A stretch of 64,000 bases of DNA. Source: Crenothrix polyspora (GTDB taxonomy: Bacteria > Pseudomonadota > Gammaproteobacteria > Methylococcales > Methylomonadaceae). The stretch is taken from NCBI RefSeq assembly GCF_900163755.1, contig NZ_FUKI01000119.1:1-64000 (forward strand), in the 5' to 3' direction. The notes below the pieces were generated by a model, which did no database searches, had not been told where the DNA came from, and worked only from the letters and a program-made list of their open reading frames with translations. Positions 26,611-36,722 of the stretch are shown piece after piece (the first letter of the stretch is position 1; every line of letters starts with the position of its first letter). The translations under genes were made by a program, and so were the position numbers.

Positions 26611-27942
26611 ATGCACAATCAAGAACAAATCAATCAATTAAAAAATATTGTCCAGGACTTATTGGATGAAGCCAAGCAACAGGGCGCAACGGCTGCCGAA
26701 GCCGGCTTAAGTCAGGAGACGGGCTTATCGGTGAATGCGCGTATGGGTGATGTGGAAACCATAGAACACCATTGCGACCAAGGTTTGGGGATTACCGTGT
26801 TTTTTGGCCAGCGCAAAGGCTCGGCCAGTACGTCGGATTTATCGCCAGCCTCCATTAAAGAAACCGTACGCGCGGCATGCAGTATTGCCCGCTATACCAG
26901 CGAAGATGAGTACGCCGGTTTGCCGGACAAGGCCATGCTGGCCACGGAATTTCCTGATTTGGATGTTAACCACCCGTGGACGGTGAGTGTGGATGAAGCG
27001 ATAGCTCTGGCTATTGCTTGTGAGGATGCGGCGCTGACTTACCACAGTGAGATCAGCAATTCGGAAGGCGCGTCGGTTAATACCCACCAAGGCATCCGCG
27101 TGATGGGCAATAGTTTGGGTTTTCTGCAAGGCTATAGTTCTACCCGCCATTCCTTGAGTTGTTCGGTATTGGGGCAGCGCGGCGACAGTATGCAGCGTGA
27201 TTACTGGTATAGCGTGGCGAGGAATGCCAACGATCTGGAAGCTGCGGTTGATATAGGCCGCAAAGCCGCCGAGCGGACGATCAAGCGATTAGAGGCGCGG
27301 CGCTTGACGACTCGGCAATGTCCAGTGCTGTATGCGCCTGAAACCGCCGCAGGTTTGTTGGGTTCGTTAATGGGTGCGATCAGTGGCGGTAACCTGTACC
27401 GTAAATCGACGTTTTTGCTGGATGCCTTAGGCCAACAGATTTTTCCGGAGTTTATTCGTATCCATGAGCAGCCCTATTTAACACGCGCCTTAGGCAGTTC
27501 GGCGTATGACGGCGACGGTGTGGCGACGCAAACGCGCGATATCGTCAGTAATGGTGTGTTGCGCGGTTATGTGTTGGGTACGTATTCGGCACGCAAACTG
27601 GGCATGCAAAGCACGGGTAATGCCGGTGGTGTGCATAATCTGACCTTGGATTCTGGAGCGCTGGATTTTGACGCTATGCTTAAATTAATGGGCACGGGTT
27701 TGCTGGTCACTGAGCTGATGGGGCAGGGTGTCAAGATGATGACAGGCGATTATTCGCGCGGCGCGAGCGGTTTTTGGGTAGAAAATGGCGAGATACAATA
27801 CCCTGTTGAAGAAATCACCATTGCTGGAAATTTAAAGGACATGTTCAAGCATATCGTCGCGGTAGGTAATGATGTAGATTACCGTGGCAATACGCGCACG
27901 GGGTCTATTTTGATTGAGAGAATGTCGATTGCTGGCGAGTAG
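26611..27942 (+). CDS. pmbA: Metalloprotease subunit PmbA/TldE
   Basis: The 443-residue product carries the U62 fold without the TldD zinc motif, as expected for TldE. It has VNTHQGIRVMGNSLGFLQGYSSTRHSLSCSV in the middle, and LGMQSTGNAGGVHNLTL and GDYSRGASGFWVENGEIQYPVEEITIAGNL near the end. It forms the structural half of the TldD/E peptidase. It lies directly downstream of tldD on the same strand and presumably shares its transcript. Confidence 0.94.
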   Translation: MHNQEQINQLKNIVQDLLDEAKQQGATAAEAGLSQETGLSVNARMGDVETIEHHCDQGLGITVFFGQRKGSASTSDLSPASIKETVRAACSIARYTSEDEYAGLPDKAMLATEFPDLDVNHPWTVSVDEAIALAIACEDAALTYHSEISNSEGASVNTHQGIRVMGNSLGFLQGYSSTRHSLSCSVLGQRGDSMQRDYWYSVARNANDLEAAVDIGRKAAERTIKRLEARRLTTRQCPVLYAPETAAGLLGSLMGAISGGNLYRKSTFLLDALGQQIFPEFIRIHEQPYLTRALGSSAYDGDGVATQTRDIVSNGVLRGYVLGTYSARKLGMQSTGNAGGVHNLTLDSGALDFDAMLKLMGTGLLVTELMGQGVKMMTGDYSRGASGFWVENGEIQYPVEEITIAGNLKDMFKHIVAVGNDVDYRGNTRTGSILIERMSIAGE

Positions 27943-28596
27943 GTAAAGGATAGGTTGCGGGTTCTACTAAGCGTGGTAACCCGCAAAAAATGATAGGCAA
28001 GACCTTACCAAATCTGGCATAAGGGAAGATGAAGCTACCGAATGCTGATAAAGCTATAATACCGCCAGAGAAGTTACGAGATTATGTGTTGTCATTTGTC
28101 CCGTTACACATGAAGATATTCTTGCTGCGCGTTCAATTAATGCAGACTAAGTACTTAGTCAATATTATTCTGTCGACTACTGTAAAATACTCCGTTCGTC
28201 CTGAGCTTGTCGAAGGACTTGTGGTTCATGGTTCGACGAGCTCACCACGAACGTCTTTTTAGAATCGCTACCCGCCAGAACTAAATTGACTGAGTACTAG
28301 CCCCGTCAGCCGACGGTTGATTTCATAATTGCCGTTATAGAGCGAGTCTAAGCGTTCTCTTATAGCAGTCTTTGTAGCGAATATAGACGCACTAAACAAT
28401 AGGCTAAACCCTTCAAGGGTTCAGTCTATTGCTGTGCAGGTCGCTTTTATTCTCGCTCTAAAGCGGGCGGGAGGGTTCGCTCATTTGGATAAACAGTGCT
28501 TCGAATCAGCCATAACGCTTGAAACGCTGTTGCCCATTCAATCTTTTGCATTCGCGCCATGTTCAATGTTATCAGCCTATCCTAAAAATCAGCTAA
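27943..28596. other. Repeat-rich intergenic region after pmbA
   Basis: About 650 bases hold no supported gene. They contain the palindromic element at 28147-28300. A second structured patch (28338-28460) is bounded by TAGAGCGAG / CTCGCTCTA and holds an inner hairpin at about 28397-28431 with the stem AACCCTT / AAGGGTT. Short frames here have no domain resemblance. Confidence 0.6.
28147..28300. repeat. Palindromic element with family A core and a different outer arm
   Basis: The core at about 28193-28253 nearly matches the core of the 122-bp elements at 40883 and 52314. The outer inverted repeats are instead CTAAGTACTTAGTCAAT and its imperfect counterpart ending ACTGAGTACTAG. The left arm also contains the perfect 16-bp palindrome GACTAAGTACTTAGTC. 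Confidence 0.65.
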
Positions 28597-29271
28597 TTAT
28601 GGCCGATAAAACAGCGTATTAATAAAATTAGCGATATGCTCAACTTCTTCCACACACACCGAATGTTCAATGACATAATCATGCCAGCTGACATCATAGC
28701 CCAGTGCAATTAAGCCATCGGCAGCTTTTTTACCGATCTCGACATCAACAACGCTGTCTAAAATACCGTGTCCCATAAAAATTGGCGTACTGTTATTGGC
28801 CGGTGAGCGCTCTACTTTTAATTGCTCAAGCATAGGCAGATAAGTTGATAAGGCAACAATACCGGCTAGTTTTTGTGGGTATTTTAAGCCCGCGAGCAAG
28901 GCAATCACCCCGCCCTGCGAGAAACCGGCTAAAAGAATATTTTCAGATGGAATACCTTTGGTAATTTCTTCACTAATCAATTGCTCAATTGCCGCTACCG
29001 ATTGATAAATACCGCTCACATCAACCTGACGCTCCATCGACATTTCTAAAATATCGTACCAGGCACGCATTTTTGCGCCCCCATTAATAGTCACGGCTTG
29101 CACTGGGGCATTTGGAAAAACAAAATGAATATTCGCCGCGTCATCCAATCGTAAACTGGGTACGATGCCTTCAAAATCGTGGCCATCTGCGCCCAAACCA
29201 TGTAGCCATATTATAGAATGGCTGTGTGCTGCGCTGGGCTTTATATTAATTGTGCTAAGTTTTGCGTCCAT
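28597..29271 (-). CDS. Alpha/beta-hydrolase, carboxylesterase/acyl-protein thioesterase type
   Basis: The 224-residue protein has HGLGADGHDFEGIVPSL (oxyanion region), the nucleophile motif GFSQGG with Ser118, Asp172 in GHGILDSVV, and His203 in VIEHSVC, a complete catalytic triad. This is the phospholipase/carboxylesterase family (EstB, YpfH, APT1-like). Natural substrates are short acyl esters or thioesters and cannot be narrowed further. The neighbouring GFA gene invites a formaldehyde-related reading, but this is not the S-formylglutathione hydrolase family. Confidence 0.9.
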   Translation of the reverse strand: MDAKLSTINIKPSAAHSHSIIWLHGLGADGHDFEGIVPSLRLDDAANIHFVFPNAPVQAVTINGGAKMRAWYDILEMSMERQVDVSGIYQSVAAIEQLISEEITKGIPSENILLAGFSQGGVIALLAGLKYPQKLAGIVALSTYLPMLEQLKVERSPANNSTPIFMGHGILDSVVDVEIGKKAADGLIALGYDVSWHDYVIEHSVCVEEVEHIANFINTLFYRP

Positions 29272-29304
29272 AAATTATCCATAAGACTGTATTAAAAAGG
29301 GCTA

Positions 29305-29721
29305 TCAGTGATTAGTAAAATTGCCGGCAAATTTAGGCAAATCTGGATTCATATAATCCCACGGCTGAGCTTCTGCAACCCACACATCTTTTGTGGGCGT
29401 AAAGATACTGGGGTCGTCTAAAGTTGCTGCTGCAATGGGGCGCACTTCGGTAAAAGCGCTGTTTCTACCGAACAAAGAACTACCGCATTCAGGGCAAAAA
29501 CCGCGATGCACAATATGGCCGCTGGCGGCTGTTGAAGCGTATTCTTTGTAATTACCCGTAATAGTTAACGCAGACGCTGCAACAAACATAGCAGCCAAAT
29601 ACGCCGCACCAACCGATTTTTGACACGTTCTGCAATGGCAATTAATGCCGCCTAATGGTTCGGCAGTAATTTCATATCTCACTGCACCACAACAACATCC
29701 ACCGGTGATAGGAAGCTTCAT
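29305..29721 (-). CDS. GFA/CENP-V family zinc protein
   Basis: The 138-residue protein holds the Mss4-like zinc-binding pattern: C9/C11 in GGCCCGAVRYEI, C28/C30/C33 in CHCRTC, and C76/C79 in FCPECG. The family is named after glutathione-dependent formaldehyde-activating enzyme (Gfa), which was proposed to speed S-hydroxymethylglutathione formation. Most members have no proven activity. A formaldehyde role would suit a methylotroph, but the evidence is only family membership. Confidence 0.88.
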   Translation of the reverse strand: MKLPITGGCCCGAVRYEITAEPLGGINCHCRTCQKSVGAAYLAAMFVAASALTITGNYKEYASTAASGHIVHRGFCPECGSSLFGRNSAFTEVRPIAAATLDDPSIFTPTKDVWVAEAQPWDYMNPDLPKFAGNFTNH

Positions 29722-29871
29722 CTATTCTCCTTGTTATTTTCTGCAATATTTGGCTAGACTCTAACAGAAACAAAAGTTTTTCAGTAGTCAGTTTTAATAA
29801 AATAACCTGTTGGCGGTATAAAGTAACAAACCGAGGTTTTAAAAGTGTAACGCAGCGGTATTTTATTCCGC

Positions 29872-31602
29872 TTAACGGGAAGATAAAACAAGTGCAGGTT
29901 TTACATCAAATGCCACACACACACGCTCTTGATCGGTATGAAACGGCACAGTACGGTGGAACAAAGACGAAGGAAATAACACCACATCGCCCACCTGTAA
30001 ATCAATAATTTGACTTTGAAAATCATCGTGTAAACGCGGATAGTCATCACCGTCAGTACCGTAAGCAAAACTGCCTTCGTGGTCGTTGTTTTTAGCAGGT
30101 AATTTAAGATACACGCAACCGCTAATCCAGCCTTCTTCATGGATATGCGCGGTTAAAAATCCTCCTTGTCGCATGCGTAAATACCACGAGCTGGCAAATT
30201 CAATTGCGCTTGGAAAATTGATAATTAAGGTATCGCTACTTTCAGCATAGTGTTTTTGGTAGTCCACAATTTTGGTGCGGATAAGCCTAGCCAGCTTTTG
30301 AAAAGAGGGCTCAGAACGTTTGAGCAAATTACCTGCCGATTGCATTCCGTAATACAAACGCCCCTGTTTGCGTTCAGCGATGGCAAGATGCTCAATGTCG
30401 TGCAATAACGCAGTTAAAAAACCGTTATTCGGTGCGGTTAATTCAGCAATCTGCGACTGCCATACATAATTCATTGGATTTTTGCAGAAACCGTAGCTAT
30501 TTTGCACGCCAAAATTAAGCGCATAATGCGTAGATAAGCTAGCCAATAACACCGAGGTATGTGGCTTGTCTGCAACAATCTGCTCAAGTTTTTGTTTGAA
30601 CAACTCAAACTGCTGAGTTTTATACAAGCACAGCAAAACACGCGCTTTGGCATCTGCAAAATCAGCGCTTGCAAAATAAGGCATTGCTTCCAACATGCGA
30701 CCTGCCAAGCAAAAATACTCACCTAAATTGTATTTAGCGCGATTATGTTGCGGCTGCACTGCCAGCGCCTGTTGGTAACAAGTAAGCGCTGCTGGCATAT
30801 CACCTTGATCACGTAAGGTTTCACCCAAGCTATTCCAGGCATCGGCAAACTGTGGGTTTAATTTGATAGCTTCACGGAATAGGGGTATGGCCTCTGTCTG
30901 TCTGCCTTGATCGTACAATACCGTACCTAAATTAAAATAACCACAGGCATCAACATGTAAGGCCAAAGCCTGACGATAACATTGTTCGGCTTCTGATAGC
31001 TGCCCTAAATGCTGTAAAACTGTCCCCAGATTTGCGAGCGCTTCAAAAAAACCAGCTTCAAGGGCGATGGCTTTGCGGTAATGAATCGCCGCATCGTGTA
31101 ACATATTTTGCGCTTGTAACACAATGCCAAGATTAAAATGTGCCGTGGTAAAATCTGGCTTAAGTTGTAAGCAATGTCGGTAACTGGCGATAGCGTCATC
31201 AGTATCGCCTAACTGTGTGAGTATAATACCCAAATTAAAGTGAATTTCAGCAATACGTGGTTCAATTGTTAGCATTTTGCGAAAATTGTATACCGCCTCA
31301 CGATTTTTACCTTGGCCTTGCTGACAAACGCCCAGCAAATTATACAATATCAACGCATGAGGGTATTGTACAAGTAAAGCCTGAGTTTTTGTTTCTGCCA
31401 ACAGCAATTGCCCACGCTGAATAAGTTGCTGTAGCGCGTGTACGTCAGCAGCTTGTGGTTGCTTGGCTTGTTGAGCACGTATTTTCAAACAACTTACCTT
31501 TTTTATAAAATTAAAGTGACTGAGTGTTAGGTTATTTTCACGAAAGAATATCCTAAATAAAACGTGTGTGTTTTTTCTGGACAATCCTCTTGCTAGGTTC
31601 AT
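29872..31602 (-). CDS. TPR protein with C-terminal 2OG-Fe(II) oxygenase-like domain
   Basis: Up to 576 residues. About seven tetratricopeptide repeats fill roughly residues 60-330 (for example AEIHFNLGIILTQLGDTDDAIASYRHCLQL). A C-terminal cupin-like domain follows with HIHEEGW, LQVGDVVLFPSSLFHRTVPF and RVCVAFDV, matching the family of putative 2OG-Fe(II) oxygenases (His...His iron ligands). The ATG at 31602 has no ribosome-binding site. A TTG at 31488 is preceded by AAGGTAAG and removes a basic 38-residue extension, so it may be the true start. Function may be protein hydroxylation, by analogy with eukaryotic TPR-dioxygenases (speculative). Confidence 0.8.
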   Translation of the reverse strand: MNLARGLSRKNTHVLFRIFFRENNLTLSHFNFIKKVSCLKIRAQQAKQPQAADVHALQQLIQRGQLLLAETKTQALLVQYPHALILYNLLGVCQQGQGKNREAVYNFRKMLTIEPRIAEIHFNLGIILTQLGDTDDAIASYRHCLQLKPDFTTAHFNLGIVLQAQNMLHDAAIHYRKAIALEAGFFEALANLGTVLQHLGQLSEAEQCYRQALALHVDACGYFNLGTVLYDQGRQTEAIPLFREAIKLNPQFADAWNSLGETLRDQGDMPAALTCYQQALAVQPQHNRAKYNLGEYFCLAGRMLEAMPYFASADFADAKARVLLCLYKTQQFELFKQKLEQIVADKPHTSVLLASLSTHYALNFGVQNSYGFCKNPMNYVWQSQIAELTAPNNGFLTALLHDIEHLAIAERKQGRLYYGMQSAGNLLKRSEPSFQKLARLIRTKIVDYQKHYAESSDTLIINFPSAIEFASSWYLRMRQGGFLTAHIHEEGWISGCVYLKLPAKNNDHEGSFAYGTDGDDYPRLHDDFQSQIIDLQVGDVVLFPSSLFHRTVPFHTDQERVCVAFDVKPALVLSSR

Positions 31603-31897
31603 TATTTAAAATGACTTTATACGGGCATAACGATTAGTACGATATTAAAATCAATGTCAGTATCGCCGTTTATATTACTGCGTAAAATGCGTTTGATTCT
31701 ATCAAATTTTAATTCGCCCGACGATACCGAAAAAATCACAATTATGCCTTTTCTTCGGATTCAGTCCAAAGCTAATTATCGGTATATTCGATAAGGCTAA
31801 TAAGTGCTGCACGAAATTTATCTGTGTCTTGCGTCTACCATGTTAAAAATTAAGGTTACAATAAGGCATGACTATTTAAGATCTAACAGGTGTGCTT

Positions 31898-32830
31898 TTG
31901 ACTGACAAAATTATCCGTATTGCTACCCGCCAAAGTCCATTGGCCTTGTGGCAAGCAGAACATGTTGCAGACCGCTTACAAGTGGCCTTTCCAGGTATTA
32001 GTGTTGAACTGGTTAAAATGGTTACCCGTGGTGACAAAATACTGGATACGCCGCTGGCTAAAATCGGCGGCAAAGGCTTGTTCGTTAAAGAATTAGAAGT
32101 AGGAATGTTGGAAGGTACGGCTGATATCGCCGTGCATTCTATGAAAGATGTGCCGGTAGAATTTCCAGATGGACTGCATTTGGCGGCGATTTTAACGCGT
32201 GAAGATCCGACTGATGCGTTTGTCTCCAATCACTATGTTTCGTTGCAAGATTTACCTGCGGATGCGCGGATTGGTACGTCCAGTTTGCGTCGGCAGTGTC
32301 AAATTAGCGGCTTATTTCCAAGAGCGCAGATTATTCCGCTGCGTGGTAACGTCAATACCCGTTTGGCCAAGCTGGATGCCGGTGAATACGATGCAATTAT
32401 CTTAGCGTCGGCAGGCTTAAAGCGTTTAGGCATGGCCGAGCGTATTACGCAGTGTCTTGATCCTAGCGTGATTTTACCTGCCATAGGGCAAGGTGCGATT
32501 GGTATTGAATGCCGCGTTGATGATGTCGACATGAACGTTATGCTGGCACAGCTGCATGACACAGAAACCGGCCTGTGCGTGCGTGCCGAACGCGCTATGA
32601 ACGCGCGTTTGAGCGGTGGTTGCCAAGTGCCTATTGGCGGTTTTGCCCAATTATGTGGTGATGAATTGTTTATGCGCGGTTTGGTGGGCAATCCTGATGG
32701 CAGTGTGTTGTATCGTGCCGAACGTCGCGGCCATTATGACAGTGCTGAAGCGATTGGCCGCGAGATTGCTGAAGATTTATTGGCGCAAGGGGCAGATAAA
32801 ATTTTGCACGATTTATACATGAATGACTAA
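31898..32830 (+). CDS. hemC: Porphobilinogen deaminase (hydroxymethylbilane synthase)
   Basis: The start is placed at TTG 31898 because AACAGG sits 7 bases ahead; a GTG at 31892 would be only one base from it. The 310-residue protein begins [23 protein letters not shown] and has [26 protein letters not shown] and [11 protein letters not shown]. The dipyrromethane-cofactor cysteine lies in [15 protein letters not shown]. It joins four porphobilinogen molecules to hydroxymethylbilane in tetrapyrrole synthesis. It overlaps hemD by 8 bp, heading the hemCDXY operon. Confidence 0.95.
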   Translation: MTDKIIRIATRQSPLALWQAEHVADRLQVAFPGISVELVKMVTRGDKILDTPLAKIGGKGLFVKELEVGMLEGTADIAVHSMKDVPVEFPDGLHLAAILTREDPTDAFVSNHYVSLQDLPADARIGTSSLRRQCQISGLFPRAQIIPLRGNVNTRLAKLDAGEYDAIILASAGLKRLGMAERITQCLDPSVILPAIGQGAIGIECRVDDVDMNVMLAQLHDTETGLCVRAERAMNARLSGGCQVPIGGFAQLCGDELFMRGLVGNPDGSVLYRAERRGHYDSAEAIGREIAEDLLAQGADKILHDLYMND

Positions 32831-33593
32831 ATTAAACGGAGCGCGGATTTTAGTCACGCGTCCTGAGCATCAGGCTGACACACTGTGTCAATTAATTACC
32901 GAGCAGGGCGGTGAAGCGATTCGTATACCAGGCCTTTCGATTGTTGCGCATGAAGACAGTGCCAGAATTCAAAAAACCTTGGCGGAACTGGCCAAATTCC
33001 AGTGGCTTGTTTTTATTAGTGCTAATGCGGTAAATTTTGCAGTTAAGGCGAATGGTGGCAAAATACATCACAATAGCCTGTTGTGTCTTGTTGCAATCGG
33101 GTCTGCTACGGCAAAAGCACTGCACGCGGCTGGGTTAACGGTGGATTTAATGCCCACAACAGCCCAAAATAGCGACGCGTTATTAGTTATGCCACAAATG
33201 CAAGACGTTGCTGGACAGCGATTTTTAATTGTACGTGGTAGTGGCGGACGCGAAACATTAGCCGATACTTTACGTGCCAGAGGCGCTAAAGTGACTTATT
33301 TAGAAGTCTATAAAAGGCGTATGCCACAGGCAGATAATACACAGCTGCGGGCTTTGCTGGTAACACGCCAACTGGCTGTGGTGACCGCAACCAGTGTGGA
33401 GATACTGCAAAATCTGCTGGTTATGACAGGTGCAGGGATGAGACAGTATTTATTAACCACGCCGCTGGTGGTGATTAGCGAAAGAATACGGCAGGCGGCG
33501 CTGGCTATGGGATTTGAACAAGTCGCGGTAACCGAATACCCTTCGGATAACGCCGTACTTGAGACAGTAACAACGTATGTAACAGGAGGATAG
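32823..33593 (+). CDS. hemD: Uroporphyrinogen-III synthase
   Basis: The 256-residue product begins [37 protein letters not shown], the usual HemD start. It contains [34 protein letters not shown], characteristic of the interdomain region. HemD closes hydroxymethylbilane with inversion of ring D. It lies between hemC and hemX with minimal spacing and is co-translated with hemC through an 8-bp overlap. Confidence 0.93.
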   Translation: MTKLNGARILVTRPEHQADTLCQLITEQGGEAIRIPGLSIVAHEDSARIQKTLAELAKFQWLVFISANAVNFAVKANGGKIHHNSLLCLVAIGSATAKALHAAGLTVDLMPTTAQNSDALLVMPQMQDVAGQRFLIVRGSGGRETLADTLRARGAKVTYLEVYKRRMPQADNTQLRALLVTRQLAVVTATSVEILQNLLVMTGAGMRQYLLTTPLVVISERIRQAALAMGFEQVAVTEYPSDNAVLETVTTYVTGG

Positions 33594-33594
33594 A

Positions 33595-35172
33595 GTGGCT
33601 GAATTGACTGAACAACAAGAATCACCTGTGGGTGACACTAAACACCCACCTAAGTCGCGCGGCGGATTCTGGTTTGGCGCTACGGTTTTGCTACTTGTTA
33701 CCGGCCTTGCGGGGGCGGGATTTTTTCTGTTTAGCCAGTTACGCGCTAAACAAGAAGGTTTAAATGGTGAAGTGAAAAGTGAAATGTCCAAGCAGTTGGG
33801 TGGCTATCAAGGTCAATTGACGGAAATAGAAAAACAGATTGCCGCTTTACAAACCGATATTTCCGGTAAAGACGCGCATTTTACCAAAACCTTGGACGAT
33901 TTTTCGCGCTTACACGGTGACAAACTTGATAGCACGCGCAAGCAACTTAACGAATCCATTGTCAGATTGCAGCGGCAACTGGGTAAAACCCGTGGCGATT
34001 GGCTAATTGCCGATGCAGAGTATTTATTAAGTGTCGCCAACGAGCGTTTGTATTTGATTGGTGATGTCAATACCACACGTCAAGCGCTGGAAGCTGCCGA
34101 TCAACGCTTACGTGAAAGCGGTGATGCGTCGGCATTTAAAGTCCGTGATCAAGTCATTAAAGACATTGCCGCACTGGCTAATATTCAGCCTGTTGATGTG
34201 GTTGGCCTGTATGCCGCCATACAGTCATTGGAAGATCGGGTTAATAATTTAGTGTTATTGCTGCCGTATTCAGGCAAAACACTGGAAAAAACCCATACGC
34301 AAGCGCCTGCTACTGAATCCAGCGGTGCAGGCGGTTTATTGGAAGATGCCAAACATAAGCTCAGTGAAATTGTTACCATAAAGCACACGGATCAATCGGT
34401 TAAAGAAATTTTAACGCCGGAACAAGCGCAGTTTATCCGTGATCAATTGCGCGTTAAGCTGGAAGTGGTGAAAGTTGCTTTAGTGCAGCAAAATGAAGCG
34501 CTGTATCAGGCCGGTTTGGCAGATGCTAGAAAATGGCTGGAGCAGCAGTTTGCTCAAAACAGCGATACGAAAGCGTTTGTTAGCGAGTTGAATCGTTTTG
34601 ACGCTATTAAATTACGTAGCCATTTTCCTGATATCAGCTTGTCTTTGAAAATGCTCAAAGATATTACCAAGCTGCGTATTGAGACCGATAAGTCGTTGGA
34701 CTCCAGTGAGCCGGTGAGTTCTACCGATACAGATACTGACGTTGCCCCTGTAACCGGTAGCACACAAGCAATGCCTTCCGAAGCAGATCTTGCAAAATCC
34801 AGTACATCGCTAGATTCAACGGGTTCTGTTGCATCCAAGCCGGATGCCGCAATCATGTCGCCTTCTGAGCCAATTACGCCTGAATCGGCATTGCCAGCCA
34901 AAGCTGACACAGCGACAATGCCGTCTTCGCAGCCGATAACAACCGATATGCAAGCACCTAAACCGCTCGCAGCGCCACCTCAACCGTCATCTGCACCCGT
35001 GGCTGATCATATAGAGCCTAGTATTCCTGAGTATTCTGATGTTATTCCTCCTGATGATAATCAGCGTGCTATGGATAATGGCGGGATTGAGCAAGAAGCA
35101 TCGAAAGCTGATCCCAGTCCGGTTGCTAAATTACTTGAAAAAGTAAAGCAGTATCTGCCTGGTAAACACTAG
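33595..35172 (+). CDS. hemX: HemX, membrane-anchored uroporphyrinogen-III methyltransferase-like protein
   Basis: The 525-residue protein starts at GTG 33595, preceded by AGGAGG. It has one N-terminal transmembrane segment (about 27-47, FWFGATVLLLVTGLAGAGFFLF), a coiled coil to about 125, and the HemX core (GDWLIADAEYLLSVANERLYLIGD). A low-complexity Pro/Ser/Ala-rich C-terminal tail of about 150 residues follows. Despite its name, the HemX family lacks a SAM-methyltransferase fold. Its role in the hem operon is thought to be structural or regulatory. Confidence 0.9.
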   Translation: MAELTEQQESPVGDTKHPPKSRGGFWFGATVLLLVTGLAGAGFFLFSQLRAKQEGLNGEVKSEMSKQLGGYQGQLTEIEKQIAALQTDISGKDAHFTKTLDDFSRLHGDKLDSTRKQLNESIVRLQRQLGKTRGDWLIADAEYLLSVANERLYLIGDVNTTRQALEAADQRLRESGDASAFKVRDQVIKDIAALANIQPVDVVGLYAAIQSLEDRVNNLVLLLPYSGKTLEKTHTQAPATESSGAGGLLEDAKHKLSEIVTIKHTDQSVKEILTPEQAQFIRDQLRVKLEVVKVALVQQNEALYQAGLADARKWLEQQFAQNSDTKAFVSELNRFDAIKLRSHFPDISLSLKMLKDITKLRIETDKSLDSSEPVSSTDTDTDVAPVTGSTQAMPSEADLAKSSTSLDSTGSVASKPDAAIMSPSEPITPESALPAKADTATMPSSQPITTDMQAPKPLAAPPQPSSAPVADHIEPSIPEYSDVIPPDDNQRAMDNGGIEQEASKADPSPVAKLLEKVKQYLPGKH

Positions 35173-35175
35173 AGA

Positions 35176-36408
35176 ATGATAATGAAAAGACTAATTTATT
35201 TTCTAGGGCCGTTGTTATTGGCGATTGTTGCGGTTTTTTTACTTAACAAATGGCTGGGTGGCTTTGAAACCCCAGGCTATGTACTGATTGGCATAGCAGG
35301 CTGGTCGATGGAAACTTCGCTGGTGGTGTTTGCCATCAGTTTGATTATCGGCTTTTATGTGTTTTATAACTTTTTCAGGTTCATGGGCTGGTTGGTTCAG
35401 GTGCCGGGGCGCTATAAAAGTCGTGGTAAACGTATCAAGTTTAATCGCTCTCAAGAAGCACTGATTGCCGGCTTGGTAGATTCTGCTGAAGGCAATTTTG
35501 AAAAAGCTGAAAAAGTACTCATTAAACACGCTTCACACAGTGGTGCGCCCTTGTTGCATTATTTGACGGCGGCCAGAGCGGCGCAATCACGGGGAGCCTT
35601 TGAAAAGCGTGATGAATATCTAAAAAAAGCCTCGAACGCACCAGGATCTGATCTGGCGGTGGGCTTAACACAAGCGGAATTGAGTTTGTCAGGCAATCAG
35701 TTTGACCAAGCGTTGCAAACCTTAACCAGACTGCACTCTATCGACCCTACCCATGCCAGTGTGTTGCGCTTATTACATCAGACATATCAAAATTTGGGCG
35801 ATTGGGAAAGTGTGCGTAGCCTGATTCCGACCTTGAACAAGAATAAAGTCATGCTGGAGGCGGAGATTAAATTACTGGAGGCGGAAGCGTTTAGTAATTT
35901 GCTAAAACAGGCTTCGGAAAGTGGTAATGCGCCAGAAATTCAGAAGCTGTGGTCAGATATTCCAAGCTATATCAAACGTATGCAAGGCTTGTCTGCGATT
36001 TATTTTGCTGCGATGATTAATGCAGGTGATGGCGCTGCTGTTGAAGAAGAGTTGACCAAATTATTATCAGTTAATTGGGATGAAACTTTGCTTGCGTTGT
36101 TCGGCAGCGTGCAATCTGACGATGTGGCCAAGCAATTTTCCGTAGCTGAAAAATGGTTAAGCTTGCATCCCAATGATGTGGTGTTGTTGAATGTATTAGG
36201 CAAATTGGCTATTAAATGTGCTGACCCGCACAAAGCTGAAGCGTATTTATCGCAAAGTATTAATACAGAACCTACCGTGCAGGCCTATCAGTTATTGGGT
36301 GATGTTTTGTTTGCTCGCAATGAAAAAGACAAAGCCTGCGAATGTTATAAATATGGCTTGGAACTGGCATCCAGTGAGATTGTTAGTCAGATTGATGCGG
36401 TGTCGTAG
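35176..36408 (+). CDS. hemY: HemY, TPR membrane protein of the heme operon
   Basis: The 410-residue product has two N-terminal membrane segments (about 5-22 and 42-65), the HemY_N motif FETPGYVLIGIAGWSMETSL, and TPR-like helices in the C-terminal two thirds. HemY-N proteins of proteobacteria are of unknown biochemical role in late heme synthesis and differ from Gram-positive HemY oxidase. It follows hemX by 3 bases; a second ATG six bases in (35182) is an equally possible start. Confidence 0.9.
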   Translation: MIMKRLIYFLGPLLLAIVAVFLLNKWLGGFETPGYVLIGIAGWSMETSLVVFAISLIIGFYVFYNFFRFMGWLVQVPGRYKSRGKRIKFNRSQEALIAGLVDSAEGNFEKAEKVLIKHASHSGAPLLHYLTAARAAQSRGAFEKRDEYLKKASNAPGSDLAVGLTQAELSLSGNQFDQALQTLTRLHSIDPTHASVLRLLHQTYQNLGDWESVRSLIPTLNKNKVMLEAEIKLLEAEAFSNLLKQASESGNAPEIQKLWSDIPSYIKRMQGLSAIYFAAMINAGDGAAVEEELTKLLSVNWDETLLALFGSVQSDDVAKQFSVAEKWLSLHPNDVVLLNVLGKLAIKCADPHKAEAYLSQSINTEPTVQAYQLLGDVLFARNEKDKACECYKYGLELASSEIVSQIDAVS

Positions 36409-36460
36409 ACCGGGTAGACTGTCCGTAGCCATGTACAGCTATCAGTGATAGGCGTTTAAT

Positions 36461-36587
36461 ACAGCGCTTTCACAGTTCAATAGTTACAGCGTAACCGTTC
36501 GCACGGAGCTTGTCGAAGTGTGCCGTTCATGCTTCGACAAGCTCAGCACGAACGGTGACTGTAACTGTCCTAAGTTGAAAACGCTGT
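36461..36587. repeat. 127-bp palindromic element, family B copy 2 (inverted)
   Basis: Same length and arms as the copies at 9675 and 51297 but in the opposite orientation, with a few substitutions (ACAGCGCTTTC at the left end). It fills most of the gap between hemY and the tmRNA terminator. Confidence 0.85.
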
Positions 36588-36655
36588 AAGTGCAATTTTA
36601 TTTTGTAATCTAACGGACTGAAAACAACGCATCTTATCGCATTTCATTGGACAAT

Positions 36656-36691
36656 AAAAAACCCGCTAAGCCTTACAGCTTGCGGGTTTTT
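36656..36691 (-). terminator. Bidirectional intrinsic terminator after ssrA and hemY
   Basis: AAAAACCCGC pairs with GCGGGTTTTT around an inner AAGC/GCTT stem with one bulge. T-runs on both sides let it work for the minus-strand tmRNA and for the plus-strand hem operon. Confidence 0.85.
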
Positions 36692-36722
36692 GTATTTATT
36701 TGTATCTTAATATATCTTTGCT

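Noticed and set aside
28434-28622. A 62-codon plus-strand frame before the esterase gene
   Set aside because: Overlaps a palindromic repeat region and the end of the opposite gene; no domain.
28597-29721. A glutathione-dependent formaldehyde detoxification operon (GFA plus S-formylglutathione hydrolase)
   Set aside because: The esterase is of the carboxylesterase/APT1 type, not the S-formylglutathione hydrolase family, and no formaldehyde dehydrogenase gene is present.
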